Assembly (NCBI GenBank): GCA_023390555.1
Contig: JAEWCQ010000016.1
Location: 186,001-250,000, forward strand
Length of the DNA stretch: 64,000 bases
DNA from: Bacillota bacterium
GTDB lineage: Bacteria; Bacillota; Clostridia; Lachnospirales; Lachnospiraceae
Direction of reading: 5' to 3'
The position numbers were made by a program, and so were the translations under genes. Under the pieces are notes generated by a model. It worked only from the letters and a program-made list of their open reading frames with translations, had not been told where the DNA came from and ran no database searches. Below, piece after piece: positions 41,544 to 49,103 of this stretch; position 1 is the first letter of the stretch, and the number at the start of each line of letters is the position of its first letter.

Positions 41544-42407
41544 ATGGGAAAAGTCGATTACGCAACATTAAAAAAAGGCGGCTTTATGCGCCAGAAACAG
41601 AAAGATAACTTTTCATTGAGACTTCAGGTGGTCGGCGGAGAACTTACGGCAGAAAATCTGAAGAAAATAGCTGAGGTTGCAGAAAAATACGGAGACGGAC
41701 ACGTACATCTTACGTCCAGACAGAGTGTGGAGATTCCGTTTATTAAATTAAATGATATTGACGATGTAAAAGAGGAACTTGCAAAAGGAGGCTGTAAGCC
41801 TGGCGTCTGCGGTCCGAGAGTACGTACGGTAACCGCCTGTCAGGGAAGTGAGGTCTGTCCGAGTGGAAATATTGATACGTTTCGCGTTGCCACAATTCTC
41901 AATGATCGTTATTTCGGAAGAGAACTTCCGCATAAATTCAAGTTTGGTGTGACCGGCTGTCAGAATAACTGTCTGAAAGCAGAAGAAAACGATTTTGGTA
42001 TCAAGGGTGCGCTCGATGTGAAATGGGTAGAAGATAAGTGTATCGGATGCGGTGTCTGTGAAAAGGCCTGCCGTCAGGATGCCATTACCATCACAGACGG
42101 AAAGATTCATGTGGATTATGAGAAGTGCAATTATTGCGGAAGATGTGCAAAAGCCTGCCCGACCGATGCATGGGACACACAGTCTTCCTACATTGTTTCT
42201 TTCGGCGGATTGTTTGGAAATACGGTAAGCAAGGGTGAATCACCGCTTCCGCTGATTACTTCGGAGGAACAGCTTCTGCGTGTGGCAGATGCGGCAATCC
42301 AGTTTTTTTCAGATTATGGAAACAGCGGAGAACGCTTTAAATTTACACTGGACCGCAAGGGAAAAGAATTCTTTTATGAGAAGATGATGGAGGCATATCA
42401 TGGCTGA
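41544..42407 (+). CDS. Compact siroheme sulfite reductase with two ferredoxin clusters
   Basis: Reduces sulfite to sulfide for the operon's sulfur-fixing enzymes. The 287-residue protein has an N-terminal nitrite/sulfite-reductase repeat (GHVHLTSRQSVEIPFI). Siroheme-[4Fe-4S] ligands are in CQGSEVC and CQNNC (Cx5C...Cx3C). An inserted 2x[4Fe-4S] ferredoxin follows: CIGCGVCEKAC and CNYCGRCAKACP. This resembles AsrC and small DsrAB-like reductases, not the ~570-residue CysI. No flavoprotein partner is adjacent, so a ferredoxin-like donor is likely. It overlaps tusA by eight bases. Siroheme genes lie downstream. Confidence 0.88.
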   Translation: MGKVDYATLKKGGFMRQKQKDNFSLRLQVVGGELTAENLKKIAEVAEKYGDGHVHLTSRQSVEIPFIKLNDIDDVKEELAKGGCKPGVCGPRVRTVTACQGSEVCPSGNIDTFRVATILNDRYFGRELPHKFKFGVTGCQNNCLKAEENDFGIKGALDVKWVEDKCIGCGVCEKACRQDAITITDGKIHVDYEKCNYCGRCAKACPTDAWDTQSSYIVSFGGLFGNTVSKGESPLPLITSEEQLLRVADAAIQFFSDYGNSGERFKFTLDRKGKEFFYEKMMEAYHG

Positions 42408-42645
42408 TTTTAAAATTGATGATACCGTGGATATCACGGATGTAGTTTGCCCGGTTACCTTTGTAAAGGCAAAAGTGGCATTGGAGGAACTGGACGAGGG
42501 ACAGATTCTTGCAATCCGCATGAATGACGGAGAACCGGTGCAGAATGTCCCGAGAAGTATCAAAGAAGAGGGACATCAGGTGTTAAAGCTCAATCAGAAT
42601 GACGATGGAACTTATACGCTGATCGTGCGCAAGGTGGAAGACTAG
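42400..42645 (+). CDS. tusA: TusA-family sulfur carrier
   Basis: An 81-residue protein with the TusA signature VCPVTFVKAKVALEEL, where Cys17 would carry a persulfide. TusA proteins relay sulfur to tRNA, molybdenum-cofactor and sulfur-oxidation enzymes. Its start lies inside the sulfite reductase gene, indicating tight coupling. Placed between sulfite reductase and the HcyS carrier genes, it may accept sulfur from the reductase and hand it on. That role is inferred. No TusBCD or IscS gene is nearby. Confidence 0.88.
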   Translation: MADFKIDDTVDITDVVCPVTFVKAKVALEELDEGQILAIRMNDGEPVQNVPRSIKEEGHQVLKLNQNDDGTYTLIVRKVED

Positions 42646-42685
42646 CAGCCGGAAACAGACAGATACCGGGAAAGAGAGGTAATGT

Positions 42686-43003
42686 ATGGCACAGAGAATC
42701 AACAGCGATAACTTTAAAGAACTGGTATTAAACGGAGAAAAGCCGGTTCTTGTGGATTTTTATTCGGATACCTGTATCCCATGTAAGAAAATGGCCGGTA
42801 TCCTGGGTGAGATCGAAGATACTTATGAAGACAGACTGCAGCTGTATAAGGTGAATGTGAATTATGACGAGCAGCTGGTGGAAGAATACCGGATCATGTC
42901 GGCTCCGACCGTAGTCGTATTCCATAAGGGTGAGGAAAAGGCAAGAATCACCGGAGCAGTGAAGAAGGAAGAACTCGAGCAGGCATTTATTCATATCATT
43001 TAG
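42686..43003 (+). CDS. Thioredoxin with a CIPC active site
   Basis: A 105-residue thioredoxin-fold protein with VLVDFYSDTCIPCKKM; the redox pair is Cys30/Cys33. The usual Trp before the motif is replaced by Thr, and Gly-Pro by Ile-Pro, so its redox potential and partners may differ from general thioredoxin. The cis-Pro segment MSAPTVVVF is intact. It sits between tusA and hcyS and may reduce persulfide or disulfide intermediates in this pathway. GAGAGGTAAT precedes ATG 42686. Confidence 0.9.
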   Translation: MAQRINSDNFKELVLNGEKPVLVDFYSDTCIPCKKMAGILGEIEDTYEDRLQLYKVNVNYDEQLVEEYRIMSAPTVVVFHKGEEKARITGAVKKEELEQAFIHII

Positions 43004-43024
43004 GAATCAGAAAGGAAGAAGACG

Positions 43025-43234
43025 ATGACAATTACCGTAGCAGGAAATAAAAAAGAATATGAAGAGGGAACTACCGTAGCCACTTTGATTGAAAAAGAAG
43101 CAATTGATAATCCGGAATATGTGACAGTGACACGCAACGATGAGTTCGTAGAGAAAGATAACTTTGCGACCACGGCGTTAAACGAAGGAGATATTGTGGA
43201 ATTTTTATACTTTATGGGAGGAGGAGCTGAATAA
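43025..43234 (+). CDS. hcyS: HcyS-like ubiquitin-fold sulfur carrier with C-terminal extension
   Basis: A 69-residue ThiS/MoaD-like protein (ITVAGNKKEYEEGTTVATLI, NEGDIVEFLYFMGGGAE). Ordinary ThiS/MoaD end in Gly-Gly; here two extra residues, Ala68-Glu69, follow Gly65-67. They must be cut off before the C-terminus can be adenylated. In the Wolinella pathway HcyS carries an extra Ala removed by HcyD, and an hcyD-like protease gene lies two genes downstream. It overlaps hcyF by one base. Thiamine and molybdopterin roles are less likely because no thi or moa gene is present. Confidence 0.88.
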   Translation: MTITVAGNKKEYEEGTTVATLIEKEAIDNPEYVTVTRNDEFVEKDNFATTALNEGDIVEFLYFMGGGAE

Positions 43235-44040
43235 TGGCTTTTACAAATGAACAGCTCGAACGGTATTCCCGCCACATTATCTTAAAAGAAGTGGGCGTAA
43301 AAGGACAGAAAAAGTTATTGAATGCAAAAGTGCTGATCATCGGTGCCGGTGGTCTTGGTGCTCCGGCTGCCATGTATCTGGCAGCAGCAGGAGTCGGTAC
43401 GATTGGAATTGCCGATGCAGATGAAGTAGACCTGTCAAATCTGCAGCGTCAGATTATTCATTCCACAGCAGATATTGGTAAGGCAAAAGTAAAATCCGCT
43501 GCTGAGACCATGACAGCAATCAATCCGGAGGTTAAGGTCAATACTTACCGTACCTTTGTGACTTCCGAGAACATCATGGAGCTGATTGCAGACTATGATT
43601 TCATTATTGACGGAACCGATAACTTTCCGGCGAAGTTCTTGATTAACGATGCCTGTGTCATGGCGAAAAAACCATTTTCCCATGCGGGAATCATCCGCTT
43701 TCAGGGACAGCTTATGACCTACGTGCCGGGCGAAGGCCCTTGCTACCGCTGCGTATTCAAGAATCCGCCGCCAAAAGATGCGGTACCGACCTGTAAGCAG
43801 GCCGGTGTCATCGGCGCAATGGGCGGCGTCATCGGAAGCCTTCAGGCCATGGAAGCGGTGAAATATATCATCGGACAGGGACAGCTTCTCACGGGAAGAC
43901 TGCTCACCTATGATGCACTGAAAATGCAGTTCCGCACGGTTACGCTGCCGAAAGATAAGAATTGCGCTGTCTGCGGAGAACATCCGGAAATCACAGAACT
44001 GATTGATTATGAGCAGGCAGAATGTGATATGAAAAATTAG
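43234..44040 (+). CDS. hcyF: HcyF-like E1 adenylyltransferase (ThiF/MoeB family)
   Basis: Adenylates the carrier C-terminus so sulfur can be added. The 268-residue protein has the nucleotide loop IIGAGGLGAPAAMYLAAAGVG (positions ~35-55), DADEVDLSNLQRQIIHS and DGTDNFPAKFLIND. Zinc is held by C170/C173 and C244/C247. A candidate transfer Cys is C187 in PTCKQAG. The start overlaps the hcyS stop (TAATG). ThiF and MoeB are close relatives; the assignment to homocysteine synthesis rests on the metY-sir-hcyS-hcyD neighbourhood. Confidence 0.87.
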   Translation: MAFTNEQLERYSRHIILKEVGVKGQKKLLNAKVLIIGAGGLGAPAAMYLAAAGVGTIGIADADEVDLSNLQRQIIHSTADIGKAKVKSAAETMTAINPEVKVNTYRTFVTSENIMELIADYDFIIDGTDNFPAKFLINDACVMAKKPFSHAGIIRFQGQLMTYVPGEGPCYRCVFKNPPPKDAVPTCKQAGVIGAMGGVIGSLQAMEAVKYIIGQGQLLTGRLLTYDALKMQFRTVTLPKDKNCAVCGEHPEITELIDYEQAECDMKN

Positions 44041-44055
44041 TCTGGGGGAATTCTT

Positions 44056-44472
44056 ATGCTGAAATTAAAACAGGAACACTATGACAGGATCTTAAAACAC
44101 TGTATCGACGGGCTTCCGAATGAGTCCTGCGGGCTGCTTGCGGGAACGGTGGACGGTGAGGAAAAGACTGTGACAAAAGTGTATCTGCTTACCAATATCG
44201 ATGCGAGCAGAGAACATTTTTCGATGGACCCGAGAGAGCAGCTTGCGGCGGTCAAGGATGCCCGTACGAATCAGGTAGCCATTCTCGGCAATTTTCATTC
44301 GCATCCGGAGTCGCCGTCAAGACCTTCTGAGGAAGATAAGCGTCTGGCGTATGATGCTTCTATGGAATATCTGATTCTTTCCCTGCAGGAGGAAGGTAAT
44401 CCGGTTCTGAAAGCATTTGGAATTGACCGGGATAAAAACGTGACTCTACATGAGATTGTGATCACGGAATAA
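44056..44472 (+). CDS. hcyD: HcyD-like JAMM metalloprotease
   Basis: A 138-residue JAB1/MPN/Mov34 protease with Glu23 in NESCGLLAG and the zinc motif HSHPESPSRPSEED (H81, H83, D94). In the homocysteine pathway of Wolinella it both trims the carrier tail and later frees homocysteine from the carrier. Mycobacterial Mec+ does the same for cysteine. The two-residue tail on HcyS here is a suitable substrate. It is the last gene of the cysK operon, followed by a terminator. Confidence 0.87.
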   Translation: MLKLKQEHYDRILKHCIDGLPNESCGLLAGTVDGEEKTVTKVYLLTNIDASREHFSMDPREQLAAVKDARTNQVAILGNFHSHPESPSRPSEEDKRLAYDASMEYLILSLQEEGNPVLKAFGIDRDKNVTLHEIVITE

Positions 44473-44490
44473 AAACAGGATTGTAAGATG

Positions 44491-44531
44491 GGGCGTCAAA
44501 AGTGGTTCTGCTTTTGGCGCCTCATATTTTC
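44491..44531 (+). terminator. Terminator of the cysK-hcyD operon
   Basis: GGGCGTCAAAAG pairs with CTTTTGGCGCC (one T-G pair), loop TGGTTCTG, then CTCATATTTT. It lies 18 bp after the hcyD stop. Confidence 0.7.
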
Positions 44532-44534
44532 TAA

Positions 44535-44681
44535 TTCTATTAGGAAAGACCTTATTACATCAACGTAGGAAAGCTGTGGCTTTCCGATAGAATAGAATTT
44601 AGATGCGCAGCTTCGCGCGCGGAACAAAAGTTCACTTTCTAAGCGGTAGAATGCGCGAGTGTATAAAGTACACTTTTGTCC
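44535..44681 (+). repeat. Structured intergenic repeat, copy A
   Basis: About 147 bp shared, in inverted orientation, with 61299-61446. It opens with a hairpin (TTCTATTAGGAAAG ... CTTTCCGATAGAA), continues through a nearly invariant block TGCGCAGCTTCGCGCGCGG, and ends with a second arm pair GGAACAAAAG ... CTTTTGTCC that encloses AGTGTA/TACACT. Differences between copies often keep the pairing. No ORF is inside. The 345-bp gap 44473-44817 holds this repeat, the operon terminator and the hemA leader hairpin. Confidence 0.8.
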
Positions 44682-44730
44682 TGGAATAGGACAAGGGGTG
44701 TGCGCAGTACACGTCTGTTCTCGAAAATGT

Positions 44731-44766
44731 GATTCGGTACAGGCGACAGCTTGTATCTGTCCGAAT
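44731..44766 (+). promoter_or_regulatory. Hairpin in the hemA leader
   Basis: ATTCGGTACAG pairs with CTGTCCGAAT (one bulged T) around a 15-base loop, about 50 bp before hemA. No T-run follows. It may be a leader RNA element or a protein site. Confidence 0.4.
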
Positions 44767-44817
44767 TATGTAGTAAAGTATATGTGATAAAATTTGCCAA
44801 ACAACAGGAGGCTTGCA

Positions 44818-45978
44818 ATGTTTTGCTTAAGTGTCAGTTATAAGAAGACACCTCTGCCGATCCGGCAGAAGTTTTCATTTTCCATAGAGGAACAGAATCG
44901 GCTTCTGTCAGATCTGATTACAAAGAAGCAGATCACGGGAGGAGTCGTTGTATCTACCTGCAACCGGAGTGAAATTTACTTTACGGGTGCGAAGAAAGCG
45001 GTCGCTTCTGTGGAGCATGCATTGGCGGCATTCAAACGGCTCGAAGAGAAGGATATCAAAAAATATTGTCTGGCATACGGAGGGAAAAGTGCGGTCCGTC
45101 ACCTGTTTAAGGTGACCTGCGGACTGGATTCGATGGTGCTCGGCGAGGACGAAATACTCCGGCAGGTGAAAGAGGCCTACCTATCTGCCGCGGAAAGCGC
45201 ATATACGGACAGTGAATTGAATATTACATTTCAAGGGGCATTAAACTGCGCAAAACAGGCGAAGTCCACAACAAAACTTTCCACGACACCGGTATCGATC
45301 GGTACCCTGACGGCCAATGAGACGGAGCGGTATCTGAAAACAGAAGCAGCCAGGGAAAATCAGGAGAGTCTGGTTCTCGTCGTAGGTGCAACCGGCAAGA
45401 TCGGCAGAATTGTTGCAAAAGATCTGATTGCCAAAGGAATCACAGTGATAGGAACCAGCAGGAGCCATCATCCGGGTACGGAAGAGACATTTGCGGAAAT
45501 GCACGGCATCCGGTTTGTGGATTTTCATGACCGTTATGCGTACATCAATCAGGCGGATGCCGTGATCAGTGCGACAGCAAGTCCGCATTATATACTGACA
45601 GCGGAGGATTACGAAGAGAAGATAACCGAGAAAAAACCGCGTCTTCTGATAGATCTGGCGGTTCCCTATGACATCGATCCTGCAATTGAAAAAATGGATC
45701 TGGTCCAGCTGCGGGATATCGATTATTTCACTGCACTTTCAAAAGAAAATAACCAGATTAAGCGCGGGGAGCTCAAAAAAGCCAGTCAGCTTCTGGAGGA
45801 ATGTGTGGAAGATACCTTAAAAAAAGTCTATATCCGGGATTTTCGTACCGAGACAGAGCAAAAGCAGAAAGAGGAATGGTTTCGGAAGATGTTATACTAT
45901 CTGAAAGAGACGCTTGACAGCGAACAGCTGAAGGCTGTTTTGGAGAAGATTTCCGAGACTGAGAAAGGAGACGCTTAA
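44818..45978 (+). CDS. hemA: Glutamyl-tRNA reductase
   Basis: Reduces glutamyl-tRNA to glutamate-1-semialdehyde, the first step of tetrapyrrole synthesis. The 386-residue protein has the catalytic Cys48 in STCNRSEIYF, GLDSMVLGEDEI for the tRNA/NADPH interface and a Rossmann loop VVGATGKIGRI. It ends with a helical dimerisation domain. Start at ATG 44818 after CAGGAGG; the TTG at 44794 includes the RBS. sirC begins directly at the next base after the stop. This and the next five genes give a complete glutamate-to-siroheme route. Confidence 0.94.
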   Translation: MFCLSVSYKKTPLPIRQKFSFSIEEQNRLLSDLITKKQITGGVVVSTCNRSEIYFTGAKKAVASVEHALAAFKRLEEKDIKKYCLAYGGKSAVRHLFKVTCGLDSMVLGEDEILRQVKEAYLSAAESAYTDSELNITFQGALNCAKQAKSTTKLSTTPVSIGTLTANETERYLKTEAARENQESLVLVVGATGKIGRIVAKDLIAKGITVIGTSRSHHPGTEETFAEMHGIRFVDFHDRYAYINQADAVISATASPHYILTAEDYEEKITEKKPRLLIDLAVPYDIDPAIEKMDLVQLRDIDYFTALSKENNQIKRGELKKASQLLEECVEDTLKKVYIRDFRTETEQKQKEEWFRKMLYYLKETLDSEQLKAVLEKISETEKGDA

Positions 45979-46611
45979 ATGGCATATTTTCCATTTATGG
46001 TGGATATCAGCGGGAGACAGTGTCTGGTGGTCGGCGGTGGTTCGATTGCCCTGCACAAAGTAAATATAATTCTGGAATTTGATGCAAACATCCGAGTGGT
46101 TGCAGAAGAGCTGTGTCCCAAGCTGCGGGAAACTGCACTGAAAAACCCGTCGATTGAACTGCAGGAAAGAGCGTTTCAGGACGAGGATATCGAAGGAGCT
46201 GATTTTGTCATTGCGGCCACGGATCGGGAAGCTGTCAACCTTCACATCTCCAAATTGTGTAAAACGAAAGGGATTCCAATCAATGCTGTGGATATGAAAG
46301 AAGCATGTTCCTTCATTTTTCCGGCAATCCTAAAAGAAAAAGATATGGTCGTTGCGGTTTCTTCCGGAGGAAGCAGCCCTGCGGCAGTATCGTATTTAAA
46401 AGATAAGCTTCGTCGTCACATACCGGATTATTACGGAGAAATGATAGAAGAACTGGCTGAGTACAGAGACTATATCTGTGAGCATATTGAAACGGCAAAG
46501 CTGCGCCGGAAGATTTTTTATGAGCTGGTGGAATACGGAGACGGTCATAACGGAAATATACCGGATGCGATGGTCCGTCAGCTGGTGGAAAAATATAGGG
46601 AATTGTCCTGA
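45979..46611 (+). CDS. sirC: Precorrin-2 dehydrogenase (siroheme synthesis)
   Basis: Oxidises precorrin-2 to sirohydrochlorin. The 210-residue protein has an N-terminal Rossmann loop VVGGGSIALHKV, then FVIAATDREAVN, CSFIFPAILKEKDMVVAVSSGGSSPAAV and a helical dimerisation region. Its length is like yeast Met8p, so it could also insert iron; no separate sirohydrochlorin ferrochelatase gene is in the window. It starts with no gap after hemA, so the two are translationally coupled. Confidence 0.92.
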   Translation: MAYFPFMVDISGRQCLVVGGGSIALHKVNIILEFDANIRVVAEELCPKLRETALKNPSIELQERAFQDEDIEGADFVIAATDREAVNLHISKLCKTKGIPINAVDMKEACSFIFPAILKEKDMVVAVSSGGSSPAAVSYLKDKLRRHIPDYYGEMIEELAEYRDYICEHIETAKLRRKIFYELVEYGDGHNGNIPDAMVRQLVEKYRELS

Positions 46612-46641
46612 GAAAACAAACTTATGAGTGAGGTTTGCGGT

Positions 46642-47559
46642 ATGAAAGAAAAGCAAAAAGTGAAGATCGGAACAAGAGGGAGTGAACTCGCGCTTGCGCA
46701 GACAGAGCTTGTAATTCGTGCATTGCAGGAAAAGTATCCTGGTCTTGAGACGGAAAAAGTCGTCATCCGCACAACGGGAGACCGGATTTTGAATCAGCCG
46801 CTGATTGATTTCGGCGGAAAGGGCGTTTTTGTTACGGAATTCGAAGAGGCACTGCGTTCGGGAAAGATTGATCTTGCCGTACACAGTTCCAAAGATATGC
46901 CGATGGAACTCGGTGAAAATCTGGAAATCTCCGGTGTCCTGCCCCGGGAGGACGCAAGGGATGTCCTTGTTACCCTGCGGGATACAGATATCAGCGGAAT
47001 GCACCGGGCGGTCATTGGAACCGGAAGCTTGCGCCGGCAGCATCAGGTGTGCAGAATATATGAACAGGCGGACTGCAGGAATATCCGCGGCAATGTTTCC
47101 ACCCGTTTAAAGAAACTGTCGGATGGGGAGTGTGACGGAGTCATTCTTGCAGCTGCAGGACTGAAAAGACTGAAGCTGCTGGCAGATACGAACTATACTT
47201 ACCGTTTCTTCGACTATGATGAGATGATTCCGTCGGGCGGACAGGGGATTATAGCAATCGAAGGACGCGGAAATGACAAGATATCGGAACTGGTCAGGGC
47301 CATCTCGGATGAGACGGCATATCTGGAACTGGAAATTGAGCGCCGGATCTTGCAGCAGCTAGGTGCAGGCTGTCACGAGGCGGTCGGCGTGGTTTCGCAG
47401 ATTGAAAAAGAGCAGGTCCATATCCGGATCATGTGGGAACAGCGGGGAAAAGTTTTCCGGACAAAGGGCACGGCATCTATCGAACAGAGAAATACACTGG
47501 CGGAAGAACTGGTTCGTCAGATAAAGGCAGGTGAAACGGAATGGGAACAGTATATCTAG
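46642..47559 (+). CDS. hemC: Hydroxymethylbilane synthase
   Basis: Polymerises four porphobilinogen units. The 305-residue protein begins KIGTRGSELALAQTELV, has GGKGVFVTEFEEAL, HSSKDMPMEL, TGSLRRQHQ and PSGGQGIIAIEGRG. The dipyrromethane-cofactor Cys lies in LGAGCHEAVGV. ATG 46642 has GAGG at good spacing; ATG 46624 is an alternative giving six more residues. The end overlaps the cobA-hemD start by 19 bp. Confidence 0.94.
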   Translation: MKEKQKVKIGTRGSELALAQTELVIRALQEKYPGLETEKVVIRTTGDRILNQPLIDFGGKGVFVTEFEEALRSGKIDLAVHSSKDMPMELGENLEISGVLPREDARDVLVTLRDTDISGMHRAVIGTGSLRRQHQVCRIYEQADCRNIRGNVSTRLKKLSDGECDGVILAAAGLKRLKLLADTNYTYRFFDYDEMIPSGGQGIIAIEGRGNDKISELVRAISDETAYLELEIERRILQQLGAGCHEAVGVVSQIEKEQVHIRIMWEQRGKVFRTKGTASIEQRNTLAEELVRQIKAGETEWEQYI

Positions 47560-49028
47560 TCGGTGCGGGACCCGGAGACCCGCAGCTGATTACACGAAAG
47601 GGCTTTGGACTGTTACAGGAATGTGATGCGGTTGTCTATGACAGGCTTGCTTCCGAAGAGCTGTTGGATGCAGTAAGACCGGACTGCAGAAAGATCTATG
47701 TCGGAAAGCAGCCCGGCATTCATTCCAAAAAACAGGAAGAAATCAATCAGATTCTTGTGGAATGCGCACAGACCTATGGTACGGTTGTGCGGCTGAAGGG
47801 CGGAGATCCGTTTGTGTTCGGAAGAGGCGGAGAAGAAATCGAAACCCTGCAACAATATGGGATTGCCTATGAAGTGATACCCGGAGTCACATCTGCCATT
47901 GCAGTGCCGGAGTGTGCCGGCATTCCCGTAACCCACCGAGGGGTCAGCCGGAGTTTCCATGTAATTACCGGGCATACGAAAGATGCACAGGGAAGGCCGG
48001 AATGTGACTATGAAATTCTTGCAAAAACGGAGGGGACGCTGATTTTTCTCATGGGAATGTCGAATCTGAAAGAAATCGCGGACAATCTGATACAGGCAGG
48101 AAAAACGGCTGATACACCGGCTGCTGTGATTGCGGAAGGGACTACCGGCAGACAGCGGGCGGTAAGGGGAACACTTGGCACGATTGCGGAGAAAGTCCGG
48201 GAGAGCGCACTTTCTTCTCCTGCGGTCATTGTCATTGGAGAGACAGCCGGGTACGATCTGAAATACACAAAGGAAAACGGTAAGAAAATCGGAATCACTG
48301 CCACCCATGCATTGCGTGGAAAACTCGAAAAGGGATTTGCCCAAACAGGTGCCGAAGTATTTACTGTGTGCGATATGAAGCTGTGTATCACGAAAGAGCT
48401 GCAGAAGCTGGATGAGGAACTGGACCGGCTGCACTCCTATCAGTGGGTTCTTTTCACGAGCCAGAATGGAGTCCGGATCTTTTTCGAGGAGCTTGCGAAA
48501 AAGCAGATGGATATCCGCAGACTGGGTCCGATAAAATTTGCGGTGCTCGGGAGCGGAACACAGGAGAAGCTGCTGGAATATGGTCTGATTGCAGACTTTC
48601 TGCCGTCCAGGTACATGGTATCCGTGCTTGCCGAGGAATTTTCAAAAGTCATCGGGAAACAGGAGCGCGTCCTGATTCCGAGAGCAGTTCAGGGCAGCGA
48701 GATACTGACTGAGATTTTAGACCGAAATCAGATTGCATATACAGATGTTCCAATCTATGATGTGGAAGGAGAACTGACTGAAAATATCCGGTTCTTAGAC
48801 GAACTGGATTGTCTGGTCTTTGTCAGTGCTTCCGGTGCCAAGGAGTTTTTTGAGCATCTTCGCAGGGAAAATCTTTCTCTGCCTGCAAAAATCAAGATTG
48901 CCTGTATCGGTAAGATAACGCAGAATATGGTGCAGCAGGAATACGGAGATGCAGATATCATCGCATGGACCAATAATGTGGAAGGTCTGGTCGATGCGGT
49001 AAATCATTATTATGATAGAGAATCATAA
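47541..49028 (+). CDS. cobA-hemD: Uroporphyrinogen-III methyltransferase/synthase fusion
   Basis: A 495-residue bifunctional enzyme. Residues 1-~245 are the SAM-dependent methyltransferase: VGAGPGDPQLITRKG, YDRLAS, RLKGGDPFVFGRGGEE, PGVTSAIAVPECAGIPVTHRG in pieces. The rest is uroporphyrinogen-III synthase, with VLFTSQNGVRIFFEEL, VLIPRAVQGSEIL and FVSASGAKEFFEHL. It cyclises hydroxymethylbilane and methylates the product to precorrin-2, so flux is directed to siroheme/corrinoid rather than heme. This fusion is common in Clostridia. Confidence 0.95.
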   Translation: MGTVYLVGAGPGDPQLITRKGFGLLQECDAVVYDRLASEELLDAVRPDCRKIYVGKQPGIHSKKQEEINQILVECAQTYGTVVRLKGGDPFVFGRGGEEIETLQQYGIAYEVIPGVTSAIAVPECAGIPVTHRGVSRSFHVITGHTKDAQGRPECDYEILAKTEGTLIFLMGMSNLKEIADNLIQAGKTADTPAAVIAEGTTGRQRAVRGTLGTIAEKVRESALSSPAVIVIGETAGYDLKYTKENGKKIGITATHALRGKLEKGFAQTGAEVFTVCDMKLCITKELQKLDEELDRLHSYQWVLFTSQNGVRIFFEELAKKQMDIRRLGPIKFAVLGSGTQEKLLEYGLIADFLPSRYMVSVLAEEFSKVIGKQERVLIPRAVQGSEILTEILDRNQIAYTDVPIYDVEGELTENIRFLDELDCLVFVSASGAKEFFEHLRRENLSLPAKIKIACIGKITQNMVQQEYGDADIIAWTNNVEGLVDAVNHYYDRES

Positions 49029-49103
49029 TAGCGAATGATGACGATAAGGTATGATTTTACTAAATTATTATAAAGCAAAAGAAACAAACAGAGGTGAATA
49101 TAA

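Noticed and set aside
41544..42407. Sulfite reductase gene as nitrite reductase
   Set aside because: The fold is shared, but the surrounding cysK, metY, tusA and hcy genes and the absence of nitrate/nitrite genes favour sulfite.
44535..44681. Repeat copy A as an insertion sequence
   Set aside because: No transposase frame, and only 147 bp; a non-coding structured repeat fits better.
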